NCBI GenBank assembly: GCA_029204225.1 | Contig: CM055113.1 | Span: 32,138,299-32,202,298, forward strand | Origin: Diphasiastrum complanatum | Lineage: Eukaryota; Streptophyta; Lycopodiopsida; Lycopodiales; Lycopodiaceae | DNA length: 64,000 nucleotides | Direction of reading: 5' to 3' | Part shown: piece after piece, positions 1 to 10,958 of the stretch | Layout: each line of letters starts with the position of its first letter | How positions within the stretch are numbered: position 1 is the first letter of the stretch | Made by a program: the position numbers and the translations under genes | Notes under the pieces: generated by a model | What the model was told of the DNA's origin: nothing | Seen by the model: only the letters and a program-made list of their open reading frames with translations | Database searches by the model: none

Positions 1-490
1 TTCAAGATGACATGGAGAATCTCACTCTCCTTTATCTTATCACTGATGATCTAAGGAAAAGTCGATTAGCCTATCAAAAAACAGGCCATTCCCAAAGTGA
101 CCTTGAGAAATTGAGGACTTGGCCTTTCAAAGTTGACTACTACCTTTTGAGAAGTGGAAAGGAGGTTAAATGTGTGTGACTCATTACAAGTGCCAACGTG
201 TCATTTCAAACTGAAAAATGAAGAAAAGAAAAAAGTGTGATCTTTCTTTTTACATTAAAAATGGTATCAGAGCCTATCTAAGTGTTTGACGCCTTTATCA
301 TCCAAAGTTTTCAATTTTTCATGAAAATCTAGATCTAAAAGAAATTTTTTTGGTTTTTTACAAGTTTACAGAATTTTGTGGCCAACTTAAAAATTTTTAA
401 CTTGCTCAATACTGAACGGAATTTAAAAAAGATTATATGGCTAGAAAGCCCTTTCAATGCTCTACAATAGTATCTATTCAAATTGAATTA
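1..490 (+). repeat. Retroelement mosaic block with tRNA-iMet primer-binding site (copy 1)
   Basis: This block is nearly identical to 14,571-15,061 in the same orientation and to about 36,781-37,272 in inverse orientation. Positions 262-273 read TGGTATCAGAGC, the standard plant primer-binding site complementary to the 3' end of initiator tRNA-Met, so the bases just before it look like an LTR end and those after it like an untranslated leader. The first ~100 bases, read on the minus strand, encode part of a Ty1/copia gag that continues in the two longer copies. The gag and the primer-binding site therefore point in opposite directions, which suggests two elements joined head to head before the block was duplicated. 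The right edge, near 480-490, is where gene copy A is cut. Confidence 0.75.
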
Positions 491-779
491 CAACACCCAG
501 CCACTTTTCATGCTTATCGTAGAAGCTGACAATGAATTTATCGTGTTCCGTCGTGAACTGGAAGCTAACCGTGTTATTGTGTAGCTCATGCAGGTTGTCG
601 GTGTACAATGTGCCGGTAATCGTCTCCAGTACAGCAGAACTAGTGTCAACTATGGCAGAGCCTGCAAAAGTTTTGCTCTCGTCATGTATTTTGAGAGCCA
701 GGAGCTTGATGCCGCTCACCACCTCTCCATGGACATGACCCTGATAAAGGTACTTTTTGCTTACTTGGTCTTGCGCCAT
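474..779 (-). CDS. Small unrecognised protein, copy A of the MAQDQ family (3' end replaced)
   Basis: I do not recognise the family. The start is set at the ATG at 777-779 (MAQDQVSKKYLYQ...), which is conserved in all four copies and lies about 150 bases downstream of a TATA-like sequence. The frame stays open further upstream but offers only a GTG. The ~101-residue product has no signal peptide or membrane segment and alternates polar and hydrophobic residues, suggesting a small beta-rich soluble protein. Recognisable segments are YLYQGHVHGE, KIHDESKTFAG, NNTVSFQF and SFYDKHEKWLGVV. It matches copy D up to WLGVV. There the family sequence stops and four codons (IQFE) plus the stop come from the adjoining repeat block, so the last ~15 residues of the family are missing. 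Whether this version is expressed or functional cannot be judged. Confidence 0.55.
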   Translation of the reverse strand: MAQDQVSKKYLYQGHVHGEVVSGIKLLALKIHDESKTFAGSAIVDTSSAVLETITGTLYTDNLHELHNNTVSFQFTTEHDKFIVSFYDKHEKWLGVVIQFE

Positions 780-927
780 GCTTGAAATTAAAGTTGAATG
801 GGTTTGAGGGATGAGCTTCAAGCGAGAGTAGTAGCAGTACCGACGACTCCTGAGAGACCAGCGAGTGAGTGTGAGAGTTGTCACTCCTGAGATGAGACGA
901 GTGAGTGAATGAGTGAGTGAGATCAGG

Positions 928-934
928 CTATAAA
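928..934 (-). promoter_or_regulatory. TATA-like element of gene copy A
   Basis: On the minus strand AGTTTATAGCC precedes a CTCACTCATTCACTC tract that is conserved in all four copies and is a likely transcription start region. The ATG lies about 150 bases downstream. The role is inferred from position and conservation only. Confidence 0.4.
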
Positions 935-1009
935 CTGCGTCAAGAAGAATAAACTTTTTGTAAAATGATGCTAGATAAAGAAGAATGAACTTTTGAGAAA
1001 GATGTTGCA

Positions 1010-2640
1010 CGATCGATAAAGAAGAATAAACTTTAAGTAAAATATGTTTGAAAAAATAGATGCTACACTATTCTCGAAGAAGCCAAAACTTTATTCACGA
1101 AGATATACTTAGATGCTACACTAACCAGAACAAACTCTATTAAGTAAGAATAAACACTCTTGGAAGAAAGTAGATGCTAGATGAAAATCGCAGGCTTTAA
1201 CTAGGATAGCTTCAAATGCCCTTCCACTCTTTGCCACACTCTCTAGTCATATTCCAAATGGTGAATGAGAGAGAAATATATATCACATTGGGCCGATCTG
1301 AATACAATAGCATCGATATGCAAGATAAAAAATGGGCCCACATTATCTCTGGCCATTCAAAATGTAGACTCATGTCTATCCATGGCCGCAAAATCACAAA
1401 TATTGCAAAAGGCATCAATCTTGAATGTGCATGACAGACAAGATGAGAGCCTATACAATTTTCAAAATTGAGATAGATTCATCATTGGTAGTCAACACAC
1501 ATTTTGCAATCCAAAGTGTGTGCTCAAATTTTGAAAAAATAGGTTTGATGAGGGGGAACCATCCTTGACATGCAAAGATCTGTATTTTTTTGTGTTTTAG
1601 AATGTTTGGACTTTACTAGAGCAACTGCAATATATTCATCTACCAATAGGCAATTTGAGTTTTTCAAGTATTGGCTTTTGGTAAAATCTTACCTTGATGT
1701 GCATTGATGACGAACCAAAGCTAAAATCCACTCTAATAATTTGCTCTCTTCTTTCAATAAGGGCTATTCTACTAGATATACTATGTGCACACAATTGAGA
1801 TCCACTATAACATATTTTTTGAAATTGGAAAGTTGCTCTAGATACAAAAATGCCAATACATGCTATCTTGTTGTTTTTACTTAGTTTTTCATTTGTAACA
1901 TCGTATGGTACTTTTACCATGTCACAATGCTAATAAAAAATCGTTATCAATTGGTTTGAATATGGTCACTTGAGTTTGTAATCACATTCAATTGATTTGA
2001 GAACAATAACATCAACTTGCAAGATTAAGAATGGGCCCACAAAATCTCTAGAAATTCAAAATACGGATCAAATATATCTCTGCCCGCAAAATCCCGCATC
2101 CAAAGATAATCGTTCTCGAATGTGAATGTATTGACACATAGTGTGGTGCAAGCTGAGAGTCTATAAAAATTTCAAAATTTGTAACTAACACTCATTATGA
2201 TGTGCTCACATTTTACAATCCAAGCGCATGTGCTCAAATTTTCAAAATAGGTTGTTGAGGTGAAACCATCTCAAACATTTGCGCTTTTTTGTTTTTTATA
2301 ATGTTTGGACTTGAGTAGAACGTCAAGATATTCATCTACCAAAAAAAGGCAACTAGAGTTTTTCACGGATTGGCTTATAGTAAATCTTGTCTCTTACGTG
2401 CATCAATAATGAACCAAAGCTAAAATCTACACTCACAATTTGCTCTCTTTTTTCAATGAGGATTTTAAAAAATACTAAGTACACACACACAATTGAGATA
2501 TTTTGTAACATATTTTTGAAACTAGAAAGTTGCACTAGATACAAAAACACACGTTATATGCTATCTTGTTTTTCATTAAGTTTTGCATTTGTAACATCAA
2601 ATGATACACAAACATTTTCACAAATTCACACACACACACA
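1010..2640 (+). repeat. Repeat F, two diverged ~0.7-kb monomers (copy 1)
   Basis: This noncoding block recurs at 12,280-13,780, 38,040-39,535 (inverted), 52,383-53,060, 53,815-54,228 and 57,975-58,235 (inverted). It is itself a tandem duplication: the stretch at 1,312-1,413 around ATGGGCCCACATTATCTCT resembles 2,010-2,105 around ATGGGCCCACAAAATCTCT, and the motif CCAAAGCTAAAATC recurs near 1,715 and 2,415, giving a period near 700. Short open frames in it match between copies only because the DNA does. Its origin is unknown; it could be a non-autonomous element or part of a long LTR. Confidence 0.75.
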
Positions 2641-2660
2641 ATAAAACCAAAACCCAAACA

Positions 2661-2663
<3 letters not shown>

Positions 2664-2753
<90 letters not shown>
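2664..2753 (+). repeat. (CT)n microsatellite, ~45 units
   Basis: Uninterrupted CT dinucleotides run into CCAAATATATATAT. The array sits at the end of repeat F, as it does in the 52-53 kb copies. The leucine/serine-rich and arginine/glutamate-rich open frames across it are repeat artefacts. Confidence 0.97.
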
Positions 2754-2755
<2 letters not shown>

Positions 2756-2873
2756 AATATATATATATGTCTCAATAAATTCAATTGTCCCCAACCATAA
2801 GGAAATGATTTTCAGTTTCATGCAAATTAGCATTAATTCACATGCAAAAAAATTACATACAATCTCTCTTTCT

Positions 2874-2880
<7 letters not shown>

Positions 2881-2922
<42 letters not shown>

Positions 2923-2955
2923 AATTTCACAAATTCACACACACACACACACACA
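2881..2955 (+). repeat. (CT)n and (CA)n microsatellites
   Basis: A 38-base CT run at 2,881-2,918 is followed by a CA run at about 2,937-2,955, separated by AAATAATTTCACAAATTCA. Confidence 0.95.
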
Positions 2956-4739
2956 AATGCATCTCTCTTATACTATATCTTTTCTTATACACATTAACTC
3001 TCTTTCCCTCGCAATTACTCTTTCTCTTTTCTCAAAACCAAAAATCAAAATAGACCATAATTATTATATTCTCATAAAACAAAAACAAACCACATTTCAT
3101 TCAACATATCACTAATGACTGCTAGCCTAACAACTTACAAAATTCATTAAAATCCCCTTGGAACAAGAGCTTTGATCAATTTTAACTTTATTGTCAAGTA
3201 AAAATGAGGAACTAAGGGATTTCTATTTGTTCGTACATAAAGAATGTATGACATTACCACATTTGCCTATTATCATATAAAAGCCCAAAATAATTCTTCC
3301 AACTCAATCTCTTCATGTCCACAATCAAACTTTTTCTTTTGTCGTTGTTGTATCTTTCATGGCTTCAGTAATGCTAGATTTGCCCTTTTGTCAACCCGAC
3401 ACCTGTATATCAAAGAAACCTCTCTTGAGTATACATATGCAGCCTTATCTCTAGTTGCTCCATTTGTTGAAATGTTTGAAATATTGATGGAAGATAGTTG
3501 GCCATGGTTGTCTCTCTCTTGGAGAACGAGAAACCTTCTATATTACACATTTCATAGATTTTGTGCAATTCTATAATGACTAGGCTACCACAATCTCACT
3601 CGTTGTCACCGTCGCCATTAGCTTTTGATGATCAGCTTATTAATAACGAAGCTATGGAGATATTTGGGTAGAATTAGAGATAGACGCATTTGGTTTGGCA
3701 GATTGTGTCACATGATGATGCGGCAAATGATAACGATGAATCACCAAATGAATAAGTGAGACAGTACGATGTATTTCAACTAATTGTAATATTAATCATA
3801 TTGCTCACAGTTGACATCAAACAAGAAGTGTGGACACAAATTGTGGTCAACGTTTTTTTGTGATACATAAATTTCTTTATTCACTTGTGCATATGGCAAC
3901 CAATGTTGATATAAAATGGAGTTCAATGTGTTGATAGGTAACAAATTTCAAAAGTGAGATCCATTTACACTTTGTAACATATCATGGGTTATATCGAGGG
4001 GCCTTTTAAATTTTTCATCAGTCACGGTTTTACCCTAGGTTAGCAAAATGTCCTGGAATGCCTCTTGGCCACATTGACCCTCTCTATAACCCTCTTTATA
4101 TCCCTCTCTATATGACCCTCTATAACCCTCTATATAAATGTTTGAAAAACAAGTTAGAATTTTGTAGGCTTATACCGAGGCCAAAAACCGGATCCGAGGC
4201 TCGAGCTTTCCGCCCCCCACCCACGACTCATTTTGAAAACTCTCTTTCAAAAAAACGATAAAAAAAGCCTTGGAAATCACCCGTCCACTTCTAGTGCATG
4301 CCAAACAAAAACAAAGTCCTGAAAATTTGCCACGCATGGTAATATGTTCTGTAAAATTTCCTGGAAATTTGCCATGCGGCAAATTTCTAGCCAGCATGGC
4401 AGTGCCACTCATATTTAAAATTCAAATTAACCTTCCATCTCCCCTTACCAGATTTTCTGTCGACGACGCAAAATTTTGTTGGCGTGGCGATGTCGCACGT
4501 CCATTGCCATGGACTTTGCCACATGATGGCCACAGACATTGCCATGCAAGGGCTGACGGGTCAAATCTCAAGTCAACATCTTATGTGCGTGGCAATTTGT
4601 GTGCCAATGGGCTTATATTTGTAGTTTTATATCTGACTTTCATTGTCAAACAGTTAAATTGAACTATCACTGTCAAATAGTTATTTGACTATCATTGTTG
4701 AATAGTTATTTGACGATATATGTACAACTTATTTTTTCA
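2956..4739. other. Intergenic, no recognised gene
   Basis: No known protein was recognised on either strand. A short degenerate tandem array of CCCTCTATAAC-like units lies at about 4,077-4,136. From about 4,310 to 4,620 the motif TGCCATG/TGCCACG recurs in both orientations, which resembles the subterminal repeats of CACTA or Mutator-like elements, but no terminal inverted repeats were identified. Confidence 0.5.
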
Positions 4740-5042
4740 ACAGGTCCCTCATCACTCAAGGAAGCAATAAAGATTGAAACAGAAGTCTATCAGAGTCTGA
4801 AGAGTGTAATGAAGAAAAGATATGGTCTAGTAGTTCTGAAGCATAGAGGAGGTGCAAGAGCACCCTGAGCTGAAAGGTCACACCAACTTTAGAGTGTCCA
4901 CTACCACCTGCGGAAAGTCATGGCCACCACACACATAAACATATCTACACACCACCAAAGGGACAAGCCATTCCCACTTAGTTGACAACATCCAGAGGCT
5001 GCCAAGCCAGTTATGATAGGAAGCAAGTTGAGTGTGGTTGAG
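4740..5042 (+). pseudogene. Left flank of TE-A, probably 5' part of the UBA-gene relic
   Basis: This stretch abuts TE-A and was contiguous with 10,964 onward before insertion. Across the target-site junction the frame ending SKLSVVE continues into DELMADVEGQK and then the UBA-like domain. Further upstream the frame is broken by a TGA near 5,002. It has no domain that I recognise by itself. Confidence 0.4.
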
Positions 5043-5505
5043 TGTTACAACTCCCTAGGATCATTGACTGCCTTGAAGGTTCCGCACACCCCATACTAGT
5101 GACAATGCACCGTAACCACCCAACCATAGGGTCACAACCGACCCACCCCCATGCCCTGGAGCAGTCGTCATGCCCGGTCAAGCCTCCTACGATAACTGGC
5201 GTCCCATACCACCAGCCATTGCACTCGGCTCTCCCTAGAACACATCTCCTGGCCTGGAGATACATCCTGGCTAATGCATGTGCTCTCCATCCACCAACTC
5301 CTGGGTAGATTGAGTGAATGGAAAGAGGGAAACCCCACCACTATATAGGCATAGCAGAGTGGGTCCCATCAAGCACGGTCCTGTCGGCGACACATGACCA
5401 CCTAGGATGGTAATGCATGGCACCTAAACGTGTCGATAACTCCAGTCCCGCGCCATGCCCCTTGCAAGGCCATCACTGAAGGGTGTACCGTTATGCTACA
5501 TAACA
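5043..5505 (-). repeat. 3' LTR of TE-A
   Basis: 463 bases, starting TGTTACAACTCCC and ending CATAACA on the plus strand. It matches 10,513-10,958 almost throughout except for a short stretch near 5,360-5,385 that is absent from the other LTR. The integrase frame ends inside it at 5,402. The purine-rich complement of 5,506-5,520 next to it is the plus-strand priming tract. Confidence 0.95.
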
Positions 5506-6960
5506 TTCCTCCCCCATAAAAACTTCCTTCTATGGGAAGAAACCTAAGTCTTAAATCATCCTCCTTCTCCCAAGTGTCCTCATCATCTAACATACCTTTC
5601 CAACGAATCAGATGTTCAGAAATCGAACTATTTCTCAGTTGATGTCGTCGAGTATCCATGATCCTTTCTGGTTCATGGGGTACAAAAGCAGTCAAATCTT
5701 CCAATAGAACTAAATCATCTATAGGAATCAGGTCATCTTTCCCACCAAGTTGTTCTTTTAAACGACTAACATGGAATACAGGATGAACCTTAGTTCCAAC
5801 AGGGAGTTCTAGTCTATAAGCAGCCTTACCAATCTTGTTAAGCACTTTGAAAGGACCGCTAAAATGTGGAGATAACTTCGGACATTTTCCCGTTCGAAGT
5901 GTCTTAGAGTCCTTAGGGATTCTAAGATACACCCAATCACCAATCTCAAACTCTCGAGGAGTGTGACTTCGGTTGGCATAGAATTGGGCTCTATCTTGAG
6001 CCAATCTAATGCTTTCCCTAGCCAACTGCAACATTTCCTGCATATCGTGCAATAAATCCACTACAGCTTGAACCTTGAGACCTTTGAGTCCAACGGAGAT
6101 AGGGGAACGAGGCTGAAAGCCATACAAGAGCATAAAAGGACTAAAATAAGTGGTAGAATGCTTCATACTATTGTATCTGAACTCACCCATTGGGAGATAC
6201 TTTTCCTAGTCTAATTGTTGCCTGGAAACATATGCACGAAGCATATCTCCCATCGACTAGCTGACACGTTCAGTCTGACCATCGGTTTCTGGGTGATCAA
6301 TAGACGATAGACTTAAACTAGTTTCCAGTCTTTCAAAGACCGCCTACTAGAATTTGCCAGTGAACTTGGAATTACGATCACTAACAATATTGTTCGGCAA
6401 ACCATACAACCTGAACAACTTTTCAACGAAAAGTTGAGCAAGTTCAGAAGCTTTGACAATAGCTTTTGTTGGAATAAACTGTGCCATTTTGGTTAGTCTG
6501 TCAACTACTACCCAGATAGCATCGTGACCCTTCCATGACTTGGGAAGTCCAACCACAAAATCCATGGAAATACTTTCCCATTTCTTGTTGGGAATTTCCA
6601 ATGGATGCAACAAATTAGTTGCTTTGAGTCTTTGTGCTTTATTTACTTGGCATTGTTCACACTTTTGAACGTATGCCTCGATGAGACCTTTCATTTTTGG
6701 CCAATAAAATTCTCTCTTAACAAGGTCAAGCGTCCTCTATATACCAGGGTGTCCCGAGCTGGGGCTATCGTGGCACTCGTGCAGGATTTGGGCCCTAATG
6801 TCTGTGATATCTGGCACACAGACTTTTCCTCTACGGAAAAGCAAACCATTCCGAATGGAATAATCATCAAGTATCTTAAGACCCTTTGCGAGATTTCTTG
6901 GAATCCTGCTTTCCAAGATTGTCTCTCCTTAAAGAGCTTCTTGCCAGGACATCTTGCCAA
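5402..6960 (-). pseudogene. TE-A integrase with chromodomain (broken)
   Basis: In order on the minus strand are the H2C2 zinc module (HECHD...GHPG, then CEQC near 6,650), the catalytic core (SMDFVVGLPKSWKG, VVDRLTKMAQFIPTK, DRNSKFTGK), the conserved DHPETDGQTE region, the YNSMKHSTTYFSPFMLLYG segment, the GPFKVLNKIG domain and a chromodomain (PERIMDTRR...LIRWKG...DTWEKE) at about 5,530-5,660. Stops interrupt the core: FWQAVFE is F-stop-stop-AVFE at 6,344-6,350, and a TAG replaces the tryptophan of WEKYLP near 6,210. The chromodomain would direct integration to modified chromatin in active relatives. Confidence 0.93.
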
Positions 6961-7148
6961 ATATGACCGAAAAACTCATCGATCCGACAAAGATCTCGCA
7001 GAGAAAGATACAACTCAAATTGGAACTCAACAAAGCATAACTAATTAACTTCTCCAATCTGGCTCAAAGTATCAGCAACACAATTTGGCGTACCTCGACG
7101 GTACTTAATATCGAATTCGAACTCTGGAATGAGTTCCGACCAGCGGGC

Positions 7149-7822
7149 CTAATGAAACCTAACGTCTGAGGTATCACAGATATACTTAAGAGATTCATGA
7201 TCTGTCATTACCATGAGTTTGGATCCGTACAAATAATGTCTCCAAATCTTTAACGCATGGATGACAGCAAAAAGTTCCTTCTCATAAGTAGAATATCTAC
7301 TTTGAGCTGGGTCCAACTTCTTGCTCTCGAAAGCCATAGGTCTACCATCCTGAACATTGTTTTAGTAATTTTGGGACAATTCCAAGTTCCATTCTTTTCT
7401 TTTCTGAGGTCTTATGCTCAAAATTAAGTTCAATTGCACAAACTTGACAATCACCTATGCCTGAACTTAAGTTCGAGCATATGATCCTTTGCTCGAACTT
7501 AAGTTCAAGCACACAAGCATGTACTAGAGAGAATAGAGAGAAAAATTGATTTGTTCCAAAATCAAGAAATTCACCTCATCTTACTAAAAGAGTGTTTTTG
7601 GTAAAGGACTGCGCCTATCGCATAGTCACTAGCATCTGTTTCCACTAAGAAAGATCCGCTAGGGTCCACTATGTGTAAGATAGGGGCTGTAGACACCAAC
7701 ATCTTCAAAGCTTCAAAGCTTTGATTAAGTTCATCAGTCCAAACAACAAGAGGACTGATCTTCGAACGCCTTCTGGCCTTCTTCTTATTATCCATTTTAG
7801 TTTTCCGTTTGGCTTTCTTCAC
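7149..7822 (-). pseudogene. TE-A RNase H domain, split by an insertion
   Basis: The first half encodes the end of reverse transcriptase and the start of RNase H (SFEALKMLVSTAPIL, ETDASDYAIGAVLYQ). The second half resumes with GRPMAFESKKLDPAQSRYS, EKELFAVIHALKIWRHYL and TDHESLKY. The intact order YQDGRPVAFESKK is seen in the related fragment at 56,380-56,420, which shows that about 250 bases here are foreign. The catalytic aspartates of TDAS and TDHE remain, but the domain cannot be read through. Confidence 0.93.
7350..7598. mobile_element. ~250-bp MITE-like insertion in TE-A RNase H
   Basis: The limits come from comparison with the uninterrupted relative at 56,380-56,420. The insert is AT-rich, has no reading frame and contains a perfect 17-bp inverted repeat, GAACTTAAGTTCGAGCA and its complement, separated by about 10 bases at 7,464-7,507. 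Each arm also holds the palindrome GAACTTAAGTTC. Terminal repeats and a target duplication were not clear, so the class is open. Confidence 0.65.
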
Positions 7823-8104
7823 TCCCTTAAGAAGATTCGTTAAGGCATAATGTTTAATGAATTTATGGAAAAATCATGTGAAGCCTAGAAAAGATTTTAC
7901 TTCCCTAATGGTTTTCAGGATAGGCTAGTCACGAACTTTTTGGACCTTATCATAGTCGATCTCAAAACCTCGATCGGAAATGATATGTCCCAAATACTTG
8001 AGTCGAGTTTGAAAGAACTCACATTTAGACTCCTTAGCATAAAGCTTTGCCTGTCTTAGATTATCTAAGACTATACGCAAATGTGCTTCGTGCTCTTCAA
8101 GAGT

Positions 8105-9322
8105 CTAACTGTAGATCAGGATGTCATCTAAAACTACCACGAGAAACTTCCCCAGATATGGATGAAGAATATCATTCATCATCTGCTGAAAGGTTGTCGG
8201 GGCATTGGTTAGACCAAAGTGTAAAACTAAACATTCGTAATGGCCATACCTAGTACGAAAGCCAGTTCTGGAACCATCTCCCTCGTGTATTCTAATTTGA
8301 TGGTACCCTAACCTAAGGTCCAATTTGATGAAATATTTAGCACCATTCAATTGGTCCATTAAGTCGTTCATCCAAGGCAAGGAATAGCGGTCACTTAATT
8401 GTCATTTTATTAAGCTTTTTGTAATCGACACAAAGATGAATACCACCGTCTTTCTTGCTGGTTAGCAAAACAGGAGCTCCCCAAGGGGATTTATTAGGCC
8501 GAATATGGCCTTTACATAATAACTCCTTAAGTTGACTAGCAACTTCATCTTCTTCCTTCGGGCTCATCCTGTAGGGAAAAAGTGATACAGGAGAGTTGTC
8601 GGGAAGGAGATCTATATGATGGTCTACACCCCATGAGGGGGGAAGACCCTCAGGCAATCGCTCAGGAAATATATCATTATATTCCTCCCTAAGTCTCTTA
8701 AAGATTTTGCCCTCAGGCGAAGATTCTAAATTATCATCTGTAAAAGACAATGCTTTAGGGAAAGATGATACATCAACATTGACATTATGAGTATTAAAAG
8801 CATCTATGTAAGATTCATCTTTCAGATAACATAAATACAAAAAATACTCAGAATTTAAAATACATTGATTTGCTTCATGAACGGTTACAAAAGGTAGATT
8901 TGGCTCATCGTCTTTAAGAGAAACCCATGAGTCATTATGCAAGAAAGAAATAGAATGAGATACATAATCTTTCTTTAAGGACTCATTTCTAGCAAAAAAC
9001 CACTCTTTTTCTAGAATTACATCCACCTTATCTAGATTCATGACATGAAAAGACAAACTATCTATATAGTCTTGAATCTTCACCGGCACGTGGGGGACAA
9101 AGTGGTCCAGACCTGTTGCTCCCCACCAACTGCCATCCTAACCACATACTTGTGGTCACTTGGTGCGGTTGCCAGCTGTAGCTTCTGCACCAACTTAGCA
9201 TTAATAAAATTATGCGTAGAACTGTCGTCAAAAAGAATTCTCACAGGTTGGCTGCCTACGAACCCACTCATATGAATGAGTTTGTGAGGTCCAAACACCG
9301 CAATATTAAAACAACAATTCAT
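8105..9322 (-). pseudogene. TE-A protease and reverse transcriptase (broken)
   Basis: The protease segment near 9,200-9,260 reads ILFDDSSTHNFI where active relatives have a DSG triad, so the catalytic site is altered. Downstream, the reverse transcriptase shows [106 protein letters not shown] and VVVLDDILIYS. The double aspartate persists, preceded by leucine rather than the usual Tyr/Val-x. A stop at about 8,395 separates KMTIK from the rest. Confidence 0.93.
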
Positions 9323-9414
9323 ACAAACTATTTCATCTTTAAAAGATACATCAATGCAAGAAATAGAAGAATTACCTAGTGCCTTAAAGGAGCGGTCACC
9401 CTTCTTCTATCAAT

Positions 9415-10301
9415 TCGAGAAGTCCTTAGCAAGGTGCCCCTTCTCCATGCAGGAGAAGCACAACCTATTGCTTTTGGCCTTGTCGAGGGCACTTCTTTTT
9501 CTTCTCCGAAGGAGAAGCTTCGCGGACCATGTGCTCCTTGCCCTTTTTGAAAGAAGGACCGACAGAGCATTTGTCTTTGGCTTCGGGCTTTGGTTGCTCT
9601 TTGCGAATTATCGTGTGTGTATCATTGAAAATCCGAGTGAAACACACAGCATCCTCTAAGGATTGTGGCTGATTACGGCATACCTCCAACTGATATTCCT
9701 TGGGCAAGCCCAAAATGGAATGTAGCTTAAGGAGTACCACGTCTATGCAGTTAAAAAACCACTTAGCAGCCTCTTGGAAGTCTTGCAAGTAGACGTCCAA
9801 GGGCTTCGTCCCCATTTGCAACGTGGCAAATCAATGATAATACTCAAAATCATCTAGGACAAGCATAAAGGCAGCCTTAAAAGCTACCTGGAAGTCATCC
9901 CAAGTGGTTGGGACTGTAGCTCGGTCTTTAAGATCCTGAATACGCCTTACTGCGTAAAAACATGATGGGCGCCGTCGAAATACGCGAGCTATCTGGTAGA
10001 TCGTGCATGGAAAAATGCGAAGTCCATCGATCTAACCAAGCTAACACCACATCTTGGTGTCTGTCCTTCTTGTCTCCGATAAAAATTTTTGGAGTAAACA
10101 TTGGCTTTAGGAGAGCTTGTCGAGACTGGGACATAGCCCAAATCTCGGCCTCCGCCCATTCATGTTTTGAACGCATGTCCACAATTTGTTGCTGTAATAA
10201 ATTTTTATGGTGCGCGTCATGTTCTCCATATCAATCATGACAAGACTTGGAGCTCTAGTCTCATCCATAGGGGTGTCCATGGGTAAAGGAGTAACTGGCA
10301 A
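9415..10301 (-). pseudogene. TE-A gag (broken)
   Basis: The capsid-like part includes FTPKIFIGDKKDRHQDVV followed by LAWLDRWTSHFSMHDLPDSS, typical of Ty3/gypsy gag, and a segment with LQDFQEAAKWF near 9,780. A zinc knuckle lies at about 9,425-9,470 (CFSCMEKGHLAKDF), where the last cysteine of the CCHC pattern is phenylalanine. Several frames are needed to read it. The likely initiator is near 10,301 (MPVTPLPMDTPMDE). Confidence 0.85.
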
Positions 10302-10498
10302 AAAACTAGAGGAAAAATGGAGAGCTATGGCATAAAAACTGCAAAAAGGAAAAAGCTAGAGCATAGGGCCTCAAGAAATACCCAACTTGAGAACTAGCAA
10401 CTAGAGAGCAAAAGAACTCTACAACAACTTGGGAGAATGAGGGAAAGGAAGTGAACGTACCTCCTTTAGCCCCTCCCCAAAGCTCCTCTCCATCGACG

Positions 10499-10510
10499 GC
10501 TCTGATACTA
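10499..10510 (-). other. Primer-binding site of TE-A (tRNA-iMet type)
   Basis: The minus strand reads TAGTATCAGAGC two bases after the 5' LTR. It differs by one base from the canonical tRNA-iMet site TGGTATCAGAGC. Position and orientation agree with the LTR assignment. Confidence 0.9.
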
Positions 10511-10512
10511 GC

Positions 10513-10958
10513 TGTTACAACTCCCTAGGATCATCGACTGCCTTGAAGGTTCCGCACACCCCATACCAATGACGACACACCGTAACCGCCCAACCATAGG
10601 GTCACAACCGAACCACCCCCATGCCCTGGAGCAATCGACATAGTCATGCCCGGTCAAGCCTCCTATGATAACTGGCGTCCCATACCACCAGCCATCGCAC
10701 TCGGCTCTCCCTAGCACACATCTCCTGGCCTGGAGATACATCCTGGCTAATGCACGTGCTCTCCATCCATCAACTCCTGGGTAGACTGAGTGAATGGAAA
10801 GAGGGAAACCCCACCACTATATAGGCATAGCACAGTGGGGCGACATGTGACCACCTAGGATGGTGACGTGTGGCACCCAAACATGTCGATAACTCCAGTC
10901 CTACATCATGCCCCTTGCGAGGCCGTCAGTGAAGGGCGTACCGTTATGGTACATAACA
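10513..10958 (-). repeat. 5' LTR of TE-A with TATA box
   Basis: 446 bases, TGTTACAACT to ACATAACA on the plus strand, followed directly by the target duplication TTGAG. On the minus strand CTATATAG at 10,817-10,824 is a convincing TATA box about 140 bases into the LTR; the same sequence is in the 3' LTR near 5,341. It lacks about 22 bases present in the other LTR. Confidence 0.95.

Larger units (their letters stand above)
5043..10958 (-). mobile_element. TE-A: complete but inactive Ty3/gypsy chromovirus
   Basis: A 5.9-kb LTR retrotransposon on the minus strand. The LTRs (10,513-10,958 and 5,043-5,505) start TGTTA and end AACA, and the element is flanked by a perfect 5-bp target duplication TTGAG (5,038-5,042 and 10,959-10,963). 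Internal order on the minus strand is primer-binding site, gag, protease, reverse transcriptase, RNase H, integrase with H2C2 zinc module, and chromodomain, the order of plant chromoviruses. The polypurine tract is the complement of 5,506-5,520. The reading frame is broken many times: TGG and CAG codons became TAG at 6,344-6,350, the protease and reverse transcriptase active sites are altered, and a ~250-bp insertion splits RNase H. A 22-bp deletion distinguishes the two LTRs. It cannot move by itself. Confidence 0.95.

Noticed and set aside
2535..2924. Long open frames of Leu/Ser or Arg/Glu across CT arrays (also at 12,267-12,615 and 52,492-53,176)
   Set aside because: They are translations of dinucleotide repeats and have no other protein character.
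4270..4662. 130-codon frame with His and Pro
   Set aside because: It falls in a region of TGCCATG-type inverted motifs and resembles no known protein.
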